Origin: an uncultured bacterium
GTDB lineage: Bacteria > Cyanobacteriota > Vampirovibrionia > Gastranaerophilales > Gastranaerophilaceae
Reading direction: 5' to 3'
Length of the DNA stretch: 64,000 nt
Assembly: GCA_949282195.1 (NCBI GenBank)
Contig: CASDOW010000007.1
Span: forward strand, 36,145 to 100,144
The notes beneath the pieces were generated by a model that did not search any database, was not told the origin of the DNA, and was given only the letters and a program-made list of their open reading frames with translations. This document shows positions 53,757-63,511 of this stretch, piece by piece. A program made the translations under genes and the position numbers. Position 1 is the stretch's first letter. The number at the start of each line of letters is the position of its first letter.

Positions 53757-54452
53757 TTATTCTCTATATTTATTTTTTACTTCAATTAGTAAATAGCGAA
53801 ACGCTATATTTTTACTATCATCATTAGTTTTTATATTTCCTAGCAACGTCCAATTACAATTATATGCCTGTTTGATTTTAAGAGATTTTTTCTTCTCTTG
53901 TCCATATCTAGTTAAATAACAGAGTCTGTTTTTATCATTACATTTCTTTTTCTTACATTTTTCACATAAAAAATTTTTTAAATTAGTCTTTTTTTCACAT
54001 AATGGAAAATTTATTGCAGATTTTGGCGTGTTATTTTCCCAATAATTTTCATCATTTGTTAAAAATAAAGAAATCCCAACAGCATTATCTTTATTTTCAA
54101 TAAAACTTTCTAATCGTTCAATGTCTCTATATAATAAATATCTATTATCATTTTGGGCTGAGTGGGATTTTAATTCTATTTTTTGACTACATTTATTAAT
54201 TAATATTTTTTTAGTTTTATATTTTAATTCAATATAATATCTGATCTTATTATATTCACAATATAAATCGACATACTTATCTTTTTCCGGAAATTCTATA
54301 ACAATATTACTAATTTCTGGTTCTTTAGACAGCTTTAAAGCTAGATTATATTTAAAATCAGCTTCTGAAGTAAAAATACTTCCATTATCAAGCAATTCTG
54401 TTTTAAACTTATGCAAAATATTCCTTATTATTTCTGTAAAACTCTTATCCAT
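53757..54452 (-). CDS. PD-(D/E)XK nuclease-fold-like protein
   Basis: 231 aa. SEADFKYNLALKLSKE followed by IEFPEKDKYVDLYCEY and YYIELKYKTK reproduces the E...D...E-x-K order of the restriction-endonuclease-like fold. The C-terminal half adds a CEKC-x-KKKC and two further Cys, perhaps a zinc knuckle. No DNA-binding domain was recognised. No good ribosome site. It is the last of three minus-strand genes at the edge of the defence-like cluster. Nuclease assignment is inference from motif order. Confidence 0.6.
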   Translation of the reverse strand: MDKSFTEIIRNILHKFKTELLDNGSIFTSEADFKYNLALKLSKEPEISNIVIEFPEKDKYVDLYCEYNKIRYYIELKYKTKKILINKCSQKIELKSHSAQNDNRYLLYRDIERLESFIENKDNAVGISLFLTNDENYWENNTPKSAINFPLCEKKTNLKNFLCEKCKKKKCNDKNRLCYLTRYGQEKKKSLKIKQAYNCNWTLLGNIKTNDDSKNIAFRYLLIEVKNKYRE

Positions 54453-54486
54453 ATTAATACATTTTTATTTATTGAAATAACATAAT

Positions 54487-55403
54487 TTAAATGTCTTTAA
54501 AAGCTTTTTCAATATCACTTGTAGATGCAACATTTTGATTATTTTTATTACCAAAAGGTGGCATTATTTGCGACATTAACCCTTGAGCCTGCGCTTCACC
54601 TATTTTTTTGTGTGTATAACGTACTCTATCAATTAAAATATTATCTTGAACGTTTCTAAAAACTGAAGGCTTTTCATTAGTATTTAACGTTACTTTCTCT
54701 AAAATTTTATATTCATCTTTAACAATACTAATTTTAGCATTATTGGACACTCCATATTCAGTCCTTTGTCCTGGTATATTTTGAATTTTTGCCTCATACT
54801 GATAACATACTTGTTCATCTGCATTTGTAAGATAATTAATATTACAACTAAACCATAGTTCTACTTGGCGATTATTTTCAAGTTCTTCCCAAAGTTTCTT
54901 TCGCTGTTCTGTACTATGAGCTCTAAGAATTATTTCTTCGTTACTACGCAACAGTTTGATAAAATTTGAATAATTAACATCAATTGTAGCATTAGATTCA
55001 GTTGTTATTCTAGAATTAATATCAATCTTTACTGAATGTATTTGATGGCGGGCTTCATTTTTAATACAAAAAAACGATGATTGAACGAATACAACTTATC
55101 ATCATCGTCATAAAAATCAAAACCATCTTTTTCTGAAGAAAGAACTAAAATCCTTTCTCTCATGTTGTATGTAATCACTTCATCAATTATATTAGAAAAA
55201 CTGCAAAATCTAAGAATGGGTTTTATAATAACTAAATTATTTTTTTGATTTTGATATATCTTATCTTTCTCGTATCTTTCAGCTGTCCATTTATTAGTAT
55301 AAAAAACAGTAATTATTGTTACCAATGCTGTTAAAATACCAGCACCAATAGTGGCACCAAACATCCACCAATCTGTTACATTATTTATTATTTGACTTTC
55401 CAT
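54487..55403 (-). pseudogene. single-TM membrane protein gene, frameshifted in a T7 tract
   Basis: Two consecutive frames read as one gene. The 5' part (from 55403, MESQIINNVTDWW) has a TM helix (TIGAGILTALVTIITVFY) and a beta-rich domain. It ends in frame 1 shortly after the tract of seven A on the plus strand (55068-55074). Moving to the other frame there continues FFCIKNEARHQIHSVKIDIN, then into LLRSNEEIILRAHS and on to the stop at 54487. The continued frame has natural beta-strand alternation, so an indel in the homopolymer is the likely cause. Roughly 305 aa if repaired. Function unknown; programmed slippage cannot be excluded. Confidence 0.7.
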
Positions 55404-55414
55404 TCATTGCTCCA

Positions 55415-56254
55415 TTATTTTTTCTTGTTTTGTATTTGTTTTGATTTTCTTTGTGTTGGTAAAAAATTACTATCACTTACGACTTTTTGTCCGGTTTCAA
55501 GTTCTAGTTTTTCTTTTGCTTCTTTTGCTATTTTACCACCACGTTTGGCAGATTTTTTATTTTCTTCCATTCCTGTAGCATTAACACTTTCTGCAATTTG
55601 TCGAGTTGAAAGTTCTGCCAATGCAGTAAAAATTAATTCTGCTTCTGACATGTGATCTCGCAGATTTTGAGATTTTAAACCTTTTAAATTTTTATGTTCT
55701 TTGACACTTAATCCAGTCCATTCTTGATGAATTATATTTGTAAGAATTGCAAACTCTTCACTTTGGGTTATTTCGTGGTCTTTCCAATAGTCAGTCAACT
55801 TGTTTCTGGTTTCCTGTCCCATCATTCGCTGTTGGATCCATTTTTCAGAACGACCAAGTTTTTGATAAGTTTCTCTTGCTCTATCTATTGCGATTGAAGG
55901 ATCAGACATTTCTTTCATTCTTTCATATCCGACTCGTGCAAGCCATAACTTAACAGGCTCAGCTTTGGGACTTGGCACCGATTGAACAAGTCTTAAACAA
56001 CCTTCAACATCAAGAGCATCTGTCTTATAAAATTTGCCATCTGCAGCTTTCATTTTCAGTTGGTTACAAATTGTAACCAACTGGCTGCCTTCTTTTTTTA
56101 ATCTATTCTTTAAAACTTTCCAATAATTGGCAGGTTTTTCGCTATCTGTTAAAATCGCAATTAAATCAACTACAGAAAAATACCACTTTTCCTGTTCTTC
56201 GTTATAAGCTGAACGAATGTTATTTTGTTCAAAAATCTTTATCTCATTTTTCAT
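55415..56254 (-). CDS. BRO-N-domain/DinD-like protein
   Basis: 279 aa. The N-terminal domain (about residues 5-110) reads as BRO-N: IFEQNNIRSAYNEEQEKWYFSVVDL, ILTDSEKPANYWKVLKNRL, with GCLRLVQSVPSPKAEPVKLWL. The second half is the helical DinD-like extension (RARETYQKLGRSEKWIQQRM, REHMSEAELIFTALAELSTR-type). Such proteins are common in phages and islands, where they act as antirepressors or DNA-damage-induced factors. The last ~40 residues are Lys-rich, partly disordered. First gene of the minus-strand trio, divergent from the TerB gene. Confidence 0.85.
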   Translation of the reverse strand: MKNEIKIFEQNNIRSAYNEEQEKWYFSVVDLIAILTDSEKPANYWKVLKNRLKKEGSQLVTICNQLKMKAADGKFYKTDALDVEGCLRLVQSVPSPKAEPVKLWLARVGYERMKEMSDPSIAIDRARETYQKLGRSEKWIQQRMMGQETRNKLTDYWKDHEITQSEEFAILTNIIHQEWTGLSVKEHKNLKGLKSQNLRDHMSEAELIFTALAELSTRQIAESVNATGMEENKKSAKRGGKIAKEAKEKLELETGQKVVSDSNFLPTQRKSKQIQNKKK

Positions 56255-56639
56255 GAATTCAATCCCTTTTGTCTATTATACCATAAAAAACAATCCTAAA
56301 TAGGTTGTGATAATTGTGAATGAAATCAATAATTACATACCAGAAAATTATTTATGCAATAAAAAAGATTCAAGCTCTTCAATGTAGGATGTTATCCACA
56401 AATTGTTATTTTTTTTAATTTAATATATCAGATGATAAATCCAAAAATTTATTAAAGACGGAAATTAAAGAAGCTTTCTTAGTAAGGTTGGGATTAATTA
56501 ACATAAAAAAAGAAAAAGTCGAAGAAATTTTTAATCGGAAATAAAAATTATCTCTTTACTCAATGTAATTTATTCTGTTTTGCATACAAATCGATACAAT
56601 ATGTTTGTAGTACAATTATTAATAATAGGAGTGTATTAA
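56255..56639. other. divergent intergenic region with gene remnant
   Basis: 385 bases between the BRO-N and TerB genes. It holds a DnaA-box-like TTATCCACA at 56392-56400. An open stretch without a start codon runs 56419-56544 (plus) and reads ISDDKSKNLLKTEIKEAF, then VRLGLINIKKEKVEEIFNRK, and looks like the 3' end of a lost gene. An AGGAG site for the TerB gene is at its end. No clear promoter pair was found. Confidence 0.45.
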
Positions 56640-58784
56640 ATGAGTTTTTTATTGTTTATTATTTTAATAATTGTCATTGTTACAGCTTCAAATAATAATA
56701 AAAATACTCAAAATAACAATGCTAAATATCAAACGCCTACGTATTCTAATCCAACATATAATCAACATTATTTTAGCAGGGGCTCTATCCCAAAACTTAA
56801 ATTTTATTCAAAAAAAGATACTCTTGAGTTATTTGGATATACAATTACAAATTCTTTATTTTATACCAGTACTTCTAAATCAGATATGCCATTTGCTATA
56901 TATACAAAATCAACTCCAAATTTTGGAGAGACTCCCTCAGAAGGACTAAATTACTGGCCAAATTATAATCAGATAAGTAAAACTCAACAAGGTTATTTTA
57001 TAAAGTGGTTAGCTAACGGAAAGCCTTATATTGAAGAATTAGGCTATGCTTACATTTACTATTATGGTTTAGAATATAGAGCTCTTGTAGAAAAACAGGA
57101 TCAAAAGGAAGTTTTATTTGAAATTATAGATTTAGTTAATAAGTTTAAAAGATTAAGATATGGATATGACTTAATAGTTTACTTGATATTATCAATTAAG
57201 AATTTTTCACAAGATGAAATAGATAAAATATTAGTGTTTTTAAAAAATAACGAACTAGAATATATGTACAATCCTGCATATAATTCAATAATTAAAAATT
57301 TAACACCAAGCGAAGATTATCATGTAAAATTCTCACCTTATCAATTCTTAAATAATGATGAATACAATAATTTAAGTGATAGAAAAAATGAGTTACTATC
57401 TTATTATTTTGAGAAGATAACAGAAAACCTTGAGGATTCAGAACTTTATAGTGTAAAAACACAAACATATAATTATTATATGGCTATGGCGTACTATCAT
57501 ACTAGTAACCTTGTCACTTATAACGCAATTGTTCCATCAACAAAGGTAAAACGTCTTTGGAATCAGGCTCGTAAAATAATAAAAGATGAAATTAAGCAAA
57601 CTGTTAAAAAATTTGATAGTTCTAGTAATCCTTTGACAGAAATTGAAAAACTTGCATACTTGCCTTCTAAATTAAGAAACAATATAAATTATTCATCTAA
57701 TCATTTTGATTTTGGAGAAAAAACAATTTCTGACATAGGTACAATTGCAGAAAAATTAGGATTTAAAATGCAAGATAAAACAACATTAAGACAATCTTCT
57801 TTAATTATAGATGCTTGTGAAGCATTTGGATATGAAATTGAACCAAATGTTAATGTTGACCAAAAACCATATAAAAAGAATTCAAAAGTTATGATATATA
57901 AAAGCCAATTCCCTATAAAACTTTCGCCTGTTGATTATCATATGGCTGCATTATTTACAGATATTGGTTTAAAAATAGCATTAGAAGATAATGAACTTCT
58001 TCCAATAGAAATGTCATATATTGAAAACTATATAAAAAAGGAATTTACATTATCTCCTTCTGAAAGACTGCGTTTGCAAATGAGAACAGAATTAATTGTT
58101 CATACAAAAGAAATAAACACAAATGATACAATCAAAAAGCTAATTAAAATGTTAAATGAAAGTAGTAAAGAAACTGTTTCTAAATTTATAATCTCTGTAG
58201 CCAAAGTAGATGGCATTATCAAGGATAGTGAATTAAAAATTTTACAAAAAATATTTAAACAGCTTGGTCTTTCTGAAGATTATTTGAATTCGTCTCTTTC
58301 TGAACTTATTAATAATACAGAAGAAGTTGTTATAGTTGAAAAAGGAACCGATACACAGAGAAAAGGATCGAAAATACCTACAAACATTGAATCAAATGAA
58401 ATAGTAGAGTTAAAATTAAATGCTGAAAAATTAGAAAAAATAAAAATTAATACTTCTGAAATTCATAGTGTATTACAAGAAATTTTTGCCGAAGAACAAG
58501 CCGAAATATTAAAAGCTGAGCCAATAGAAACTGCTAACTCAGAAGATATGGATAAAACTAAAATAGAAAATGGTTTACAAAACATCGTAAACATCATTAT
58601 TGAAAAAGAAAACTGGACTCGTAATGAACTCCTAAATGTTATTCAAAATAAAGGAATGATGTTAAGTAGCACAATAGATGAAATTAATGAGTGGAGCAAC
58701 GAAGAATTTGGTGATTTTCTTGTTGAAGAAGATGATGATGTATATCTTGTAAATAAAGACGTTGTTAGTTTAATTAAAAAATAA
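56640..58784 (+). CDS. membrane-anchored TerB-domain protein (TerB-N, TerB, TerB-C)
   Basis: 714 aa. An N-terminal TM anchor (SFLLFIILIIVIVTAS) and an Asn-rich linker are followed by a TerB-N-type domain (about 65-250; NYWPNYNQISKTQQGYFIKWL, YAYIYYYGLEYRAL). A TerB helical core (about 510-575; SKFIISVAKVDGIIKDSE with its Asp pair) comes next, then a TerB-C-like tail (ENWTRNELLNVIQNKG, EDDDVYLVNKDVV). TerB proteins are tied to membrane-linked stress and phage-defence-type systems (established for the superfamily). AGGAG precedes the ATG. It leads a cluster with 12 bases to the ATPase gene. Confidence 0.82.
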   Translation: MSFLLFIILIIVIVTASNNNKNTQNNNAKYQTPTYSNPTYNQHYFSRGSIPKLKFYSKKDTLELFGYTITNSLFYTSTSKSDMPFAIYTKSTPNFGETPSEGLNYWPNYNQISKTQQGYFIKWLANGKPYIEELGYAYIYYYGLEYRALVEKQDQKEVLFEIIDLVNKFKRLRYGYDLIVYLILSIKNFSQDEIDKILVFLKNNELEYMYNPAYNSIIKNLTPSEDYHVKFSPYQFLNNDEYNNLSDRKNELLSYYFEKITENLEDSELYSVKTQTYNYYMAMAYYHTSNLVTYNAIVPSTKVKRLWNQARKIIKDEIKQTVKKFDSSSNPLTEIEKLAYLPSKLRNNINYSSNHFDFGEKTISDIGTIAEKLGFKMQDKTTLRQSSLIIDACEAFGYEIEPNVNVDQKPYKKNSKVMIYKSQFPIKLSPVDYHMAALFTDIGLKIALEDNELLPIEMSYIENYIKKEFTLSPSERLRLQMRTELIVHTKEINTNDTIKKLIKMLNESSKETVSKFIISVAKVDGIIKDSELKILQKIFKQLGLSEDYLNSSLSELINNTEEVVIVEKGTDTQRKGSKIPTNIESNEIVELKLNAEKLEKIKINTSEIHSVLQEIFAEEQAEILKAEPIETANSEDMDKTKIENGLQNIVNIIIEKENWTRNELLNVIQNKGMMLSSTIDEINEWSNEEFGDFLVEEDDDVYLVNKDVVSLIKK

Positions 58785-58796
58785 GGGATAATTATT

Positions 58797-60071
58797 ATGG
58801 AAAAAATAAAAATCAAATCAAAAGAAAAGAATGCAATTATAGAATCTCTAAAAGCAGGTATTGTTCCACGAATTGGATTACAACATATTCAAGTAGGTAG
58901 GGCTGATGAAATTAAAGAAATGATAAAAGATTATGAATTAATTTCTGATGGCGGAGCAAAAACAAGATTTATAATTGGGGAATATGGCTCAGGCAAAACT
59001 TTTTTCCTAACATTATCCAAATTAATTGCTCATGAAAAGAATTTAGTGGTAGTTTCTGCAGATATTACAACAGAAAAGGTATTATGCTCGTCAGATGGGA
59101 AATCACAAAAATTATTTTCTGAGCTAATAACAAATATGTCTACCAAAACTAAACCTGATGGTGGTGCATTAAGATCTATTATTGAGAGATGGGCATCAAA
59201 TATATTAAAAAGTAATGAAAATATTACTGAAGAAAATATTTATAAAGAATTGATGCCATTAGAAAAATATGTCGCATGTTATGATTTTTCAAAAGTTTTA
59301 ACAACCTATATTAATGCATACCAAAATGGTGATGATATAAAAATGTCACAAGTCTTAAGATGGCTAAGAGCAGAATATACAACAAAAACTGATGCTCGTA
59401 ACGATTTAGGCGTAAGAACAATAATCGATGATAATAATTTCTATGAATATTTAAAATTGTTTGCAGGTTTTGTAAGATTAGCAGGATATTCTGGTTTAAT
59501 AGTTAATATTGATGAATTGGCAATTTTAGCAAGGCTGAAATCAAACGTTAGAAATAAAAATTTTGAAAGAATTTTAAATATAATTAATGATTCGTTACAA
59601 GGGACAACAGAATATCTAGGGTTTATATTTGGTGGAACACCAGAATTTTTGGAAGATAAATACAAGGGTATGTATAGTTATGGTGCTTTAGAAACTCGAC
59701 TTGCCGATAATCCTTTTGCAAAAGGAGGAATGAAAGATTTAACTGGACCAGTGATAAGATTAGACAACTTATCACAAGAAGAATTGTATATGTTATTTTT
59801 AAATATAAGAAATGTTTTTGCAGAATATGATAAAACTAAGTATTTGGTTTCTGAAAACGATATTAAAACATTTATGCAATGGCTTATGAACAGGTTAGGT
59901 GCTAAATCTTTTCTTTCACCGAGAGAATCTATTAAAGCATTTATAGGTTTACTAAGCCAATTACAGAATTATCCTGATACAAATATCTCAAATTATTTAT
60001 CAGGAGTACAAATTCAGGAGTATAAAGAACCAATTGATGAAGAATTGGTATCACTAAAATTAGGAGATTAA
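58797..60071 (+). CDS. BREX-type ATP-binding protein (BrxD/DUF2791 family)
   Basis: 424 aa, P-loop ATPase. The N-terminus has ALKAGIVPRIGLQHIQVGR-like block (written here KAGIVPRIGLQHIQVGR), diagnostic of the DUF2791 family. Walker A is GEYGSGKT (residues 61-68), and Walker B is GLIVNIDELA (about 232-241). SPRESIKAFIGLLSQL near the C-terminus is also typical. In type 2 BREX the homologous BrxD is paired with an Lhr-like helicase, as here, since the next gene overlaps its last base. None of the methylase, phosphatase (PglZ) or other BREX genes is in this window. Confidence 0.85.
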   Translation: MEKIKIKSKEKNAIIESLKAGIVPRIGLQHIQVGRADEIKEMIKDYELISDGGAKTRFIIGEYGSGKTFFLTLSKLIAHEKNLVVVSADITTEKVLCSSDGKSQKLFSELITNMSTKTKPDGGALRSIIERWASNILKSNENITEENIYKELMPLEKYVACYDFSKVLTTYINAYQNGDDIKMSQVLRWLRAEYTTKTDARNDLGVRTIIDDNNFYEYLKLFAGFVRLAGYSGLIVNIDELAILARLKSNVRNKNFERILNIINDSLQGTTEYLGFIFGGTPEFLEDKYKGMYSYGALETRLADNPFAKGGMKDLTGPVIRLDNLSQEELYMLFLNIRNVFAEYDKTKYLVSENDIKTFMQWLMNRLGAKSFLSPRESIKAFIGLLSQLQNYPDTNISNYLSGVQIQEYKEPIDEELVSLKLGD

Positions 60072-62206
60072 TGGAACCTTTTTATTTATTAAATAAAAAA
60101 ATACAAAAAGTTATTCATGAAATGAAATGGGAAAATTTTAGACCAATTCAAGATGAAGCTATTTTACATATGGTTAATAATCCTAGCGATATGATAATAT
60201 CTGCTCCTACTGCAAGCGGGAAAACAGAAGCTGCATTTCTCCCAATTATTTCACAAATAGCAGATAAAGGAAAGGATTCTGTAAAAATATTATATATATC
60301 ACCATTAAAAGCACTTATAAATGACCAGTTTTCAAGAATAGAAGCTCTTTGTAAACATATAGACTTCCCAATTACTAAATGGCATGGGGATGCAAACCAA
60401 TCAAAAAAAGTCTCACTGATTAAAAATCCTGCAGGTATATTACTCATAACACCAGAATCAATTGAATCTTTATTTATAAATAAGACAGAATTTTTAGGCT
60501 CATTGTTTAATAGTTTAGAATATATTGTAATTGACGAAATACATAGCTTTATTGGTAATGAAAGAGGATCGCAATTAAAGAGTTTAATTAACCGTTTAGA
60601 ACACACTGTAGAAATACAACCTTATAAAATTGCATTATCTGCAACAATAAGTAACCTTTCTGATATAGCAGAATGGTTAAATCCCAGTAACCCTAGCACT
60701 GTAAAAATAATTGAAGATAACGATAAATCTAAAGATATTGTTGGTTTAATAAAATGTTATAAAAACATTCCTCCTATTGTAGGCGTTGATAAAGATGAAT
60801 TTTCCGAATTAAAACAGGATCTATTTAATGTCATAAAACAAGGTAAAAATCTAATTTTTGCAAATGCAAAAATGACATTGGAAGAATATTGTGATTCCAT
60901 GCAAAATATTGCTTATGAAAACAGTTACCCTAATAATTTTTATATCCATCACGGCTCTTTGGCTAAAAATATCAGAGAGCAATGCGAAAACTTACTAAAA
61001 AAAGAATCAAATATTTCAGTATTTTGTACTAATACATTGGAATTGGGTATTGATATTGGAAATATAGATAGAGTGATATTTTTAGCTCCGCCATTTTCTG
61101 TTGCTTCTATGATGCAACGACTTGGTCGTTGTGGTAGAAAAGAAAATGCAAGAAAAGAGTTTAGATTTTATATTGAAGAAAATGATATCGATGATAATGC
61201 TACTTGGCAAGATATGTTCAGGGTTCAATTGGTTCAAAGTATTGCTATTGTTGAATTAATGTTAAAAGAAAGCATTGAACCCCTTGAAACTAATACATTT
61301 GACTATTCAACTTTTATTCACCAAATTTTATCATATTTGGGACAAACTGGCGGTGCTGATGCTTCTAAAATATATTATAACATCGCAGATATCTCTTTTA
61401 ATAATTATTTTTCTAAAGAGGATTTTATAGCTATATTGCAAAAGCTTAATCCAGATGAAATTATTTATCAAATGCCTAATGGAATAATTACATTAAGCAA
61501 ACTGGGAGAGAAAATTGTTGAGAATTATGAATTCTATGCCGCGTTTATAACTCCAAAAGATTGGAAAGTTGTTTGTAATGGTAAGGAAATAGGTCAAATA
61601 TCTGGAGGAAATTTATTATTCTTAAAAGAGGGAAGTCATTTTCTTTTAGCTGGTAAGCGATGGGAAATAGTTGAGTTCAAAAATAAAATTCAAACGATAA
61701 TTGTAAAAAAAGCATATGGGAAAAAACCTATTAAATTCCAAGGGGGATCTCAAAATATACACAGGACAATTCATCAAAAAATGTTAGAAATTTATGAAAA
61801 TTGTTATATCCCGAAGTATTTATCTCAAGCATCAATTCCAATCTTAGAAGAAGGATTTGAAAATTATAAAACATATGTAAAAACTAATGATAGTAATATC
61901 CTTACAGTTTTGGAAGGGACTCGAATCCAAAATACAATAGGTTTGCTTTTTAAATATTGTGGTATAGATATTGAAGATGGAGGAATTGGTTATTATTCAA
62001 CCTGTAGAAAGCAAGAACTAATTAAAATTTTAAAATCAATTAATTTTTCAAATCTTGATAAAAATTCCATAATTGATTTAGTTGATAAATCTTTAAAATA
62101 TAAAAAGAAATTTGATTATTTGCTACCAGATAATATTCTGAATAAAGCATATGAAAAACAATGCCTAGATTTTAATGGTGCTAAGGAATTTATAAATAAA
62201 TTGTAG
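60071..62206 (+). CDS. Lhr-like DEAD/DEAH-box helicase (BrxH-like)
   Basis: 711 aa SF2 helicase. Motifs in order: Q-type start WENFRPIQDEAI, Walker A SAPTASGKTEAAFLP, TPESIESL, DEIH (VIDEIHSFIGNERGSQ), SATISNLSDIAEWL, VFCTNTLELGIDIG and QRLGRCGRKENARKEF. The 330-residue C-terminus resembles the winged-helix/beta region of Lhr-core proteins. It overlaps the BrxD-like gene by one base (translational coupling) and ends 10 bases before the ion-channel gene. Likely a DNA- or RNA-remodelling motor of the same system. Confidence 0.88.
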   Translation: MEPFYLLNKKIQKVIHEMKWENFRPIQDEAILHMVNNPSDMIISAPTASGKTEAAFLPIISQIADKGKDSVKILYISPLKALINDQFSRIEALCKHIDFPITKWHGDANQSKKVSLIKNPAGILLITPESIESLFINKTEFLGSLFNSLEYIVIDEIHSFIGNERGSQLKSLINRLEHTVEIQPYKIALSATISNLSDIAEWLNPSNPSTVKIIEDNDKSKDIVGLIKCYKNIPPIVGVDKDEFSELKQDLFNVIKQGKNLIFANAKMTLEEYCDSMQNIAYENSYPNNFYIHHGSLAKNIREQCENLLKKESNISVFCTNTLELGIDIGNIDRVIFLAPPFSVASMMQRLGRCGRKENARKEFRFYIEENDIDDNATWQDMFRVQLVQSIAIVELMLKESIEPLETNTFDYSTFIHQILSYLGQTGGADASKIYYNIADISFNNYFSKEDFIAILQKLNPDEIIYQMPNGIITLSKLGEKIVENYEFYAAFITPKDWKVVCNGKEIGQISGGNLLFLKEGSHFLLAGKRWEIVEFKNKIQTIIVKKAYGKKPIKFQGGSQNIHRTIHQKMLEIYENCYIPKYLSQASIPILEEGFENYKTYVKTNDSNILTVLEGTRIQNTIGLLFKYCGIDIEDGGIGYYSTCRKQELIKILKSINFSNLDKNSIIDLVDKSLKYKKKFDYLLPDNILNKAYEKQCLDFNGAKEFINKL

Positions 62207-62216
62207 GAATGTAAAT

Positions 62217-62907
62217 ATGAAAAAACAAATTGATAATTTTTTAAACAATAAAATTTGTGAAATGTTTTTAGTAATAATCATTATTATTAATATTATATGT
62301 CTTGGTTTTGAAACTGATAAAACAATATATTTACATTACAAAACTTTATTTAATCAAATAGAATTAATTTCTGTAATCATATTTGCTATTGAATATATTC
62401 TACGTTTAATATCTATGCAAAAATTAAAAGATGCCCTAAAACCTTTGATGATAATAGATTTATTTGCGATTTTACCATTTTATTTACCTTTGAAGGGGTT
62501 AGATTTAAGAATATTAAGAACTTTTTAGATTGCTGAGAATTTTTAGAATGTTCAAATTAGCTCGTTATTTTGATGCTCTACAAATGATAGGTAAAGTCAT
62601 TTATAGAAAAAGATATGAATTAATAAGTATATTTGGGGTGTTGCTTTTGCTAATGTTTATAAGCTCATTTTTTATGTTTTATGCGGAGGCAGATGCCCAG
62701 CCTAATGCTTTTCACAATATTCTAGATACTTTTTGGTGGTCATTGGTTACTTTTACAACTGTAGGATATGGCGATGTTTACCCAATAACAGCTATAGGAA
62801 AAGTTTTATCAGGTATTGTGGTACTAATAGGAATTATGCTTTTTGCACTTCCTACAAGTATTTTAACAGCTGAATTTATGAATGAATTTAATAAAGATAA
62901 GAAATAA
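62217..62907 (+). pseudogene. voltage-gated-type K+ channel, frameshifted in S4 at a T5 tract
   Basis: The 5' part encodes S1-S4 (EMFLVIIIIINIICLG, IIDLFAILPFYLPL, DLRILRTF) and stops at 62526-62528. Removing one T from the TTTTT run at 62522-62526 restores RTFRLLRIFRMFKLARY, a regular S4 voltage sensor, and joins the second frame. That continues through the S4-S5 linker, S5 (GVLLLLMFISSFFMFYA), the selectivity filter FTTVGYGDVYP and S6. The intact protein would be about 229 aa. It follows the helicase by 10 bases, so it belongs to the cluster's operon. The frame break may be real or an assembly error. Confidence 0.85.
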
Positions 62908-63050
62908 TAGTTTTATATATTAACAAGTATTATATTTTTTTGTTTTAATATAAATTATTCTATTAATTGTTTTGTGACATATTTTAACACATATACTTCT
63001 ATTATATTTTTGTTTAAGTGATGAATACGACACCTAAAAAAGGAGGTCGT

Positions 63051-63284
63051 ATGAGTAAAAATAAGAAATATAGGATTAAACAAAAAGATTTTAGAAAGTT
63101 AGAAAAACTAGCTGAGCGGATTTATAACACAGCCACTGTAATCGATTATTTTTGCAGGACTCAACAAGATATAGAAGAACTGTACAATCTTACTCCAATA
63201 GTTGAAAATTTAAGGCAAGATACTGATACTGTAAATGCTTATTTTATAAAATATCCGGAAGGTAATATTCAAAAAAGATTTTAA
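63051..63284 (+). CDS. small phage-like orphan protein
   Basis: 77 aa from ATG 63051 (MSKNKKYRIKQKDF), chosen for the strong AAAGGAGG site ending 6 bases earlier; a slightly longer frame starts at 63018. All-helical, Lys-rich N-terminus and an acidic middle (FCRTQQDIEELYNLTPIVENL). No family recognised. The strong ribosome site and small size fit phage or plasmid early genes; the three small frames that follow have the same character. Confidence 0.6.
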   Translation: MSKNKKYRIKQKDFRKLEKLAERIYNTATVIDYFCRTQQDIEELYNLTPIVENLRQDTDTVNAYFIKYPEGNIQKRF

Positions 63285-63511
63285 TACCGTTCAAAAAGTG
63301 TTCAAAAGGCTCTGTATTGAATTTTATACTCATAAGAGATAAGGAAATTATACATTACTAAAAAACTTCGTTTAAAAAGGCTGTTATCCGCTTTTTATAT
63401 AATTGTTCATTATTAAAATACTTTTTATGTCTAAATGATACGTTTTCCAAGAATTTACTTGATATCTAACCCATTGAGAGTAATGAATGTCATTGCTGAT
63501 AAGAGGTAGCA

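Noticed and set aside
56392..56400. Replication origin at a DnaA-box-like TTATCCACA
   Set aside because: A single box with no cluster, AT-rich unwinding array or dnaA/dnaN genes nearby.
58797..62206. Complete BREX system
   Set aside because: Only BrxD-like and helicase genes are present; no methylase, PglZ-type phosphatase, PglY or BrxC-type gene in the window.
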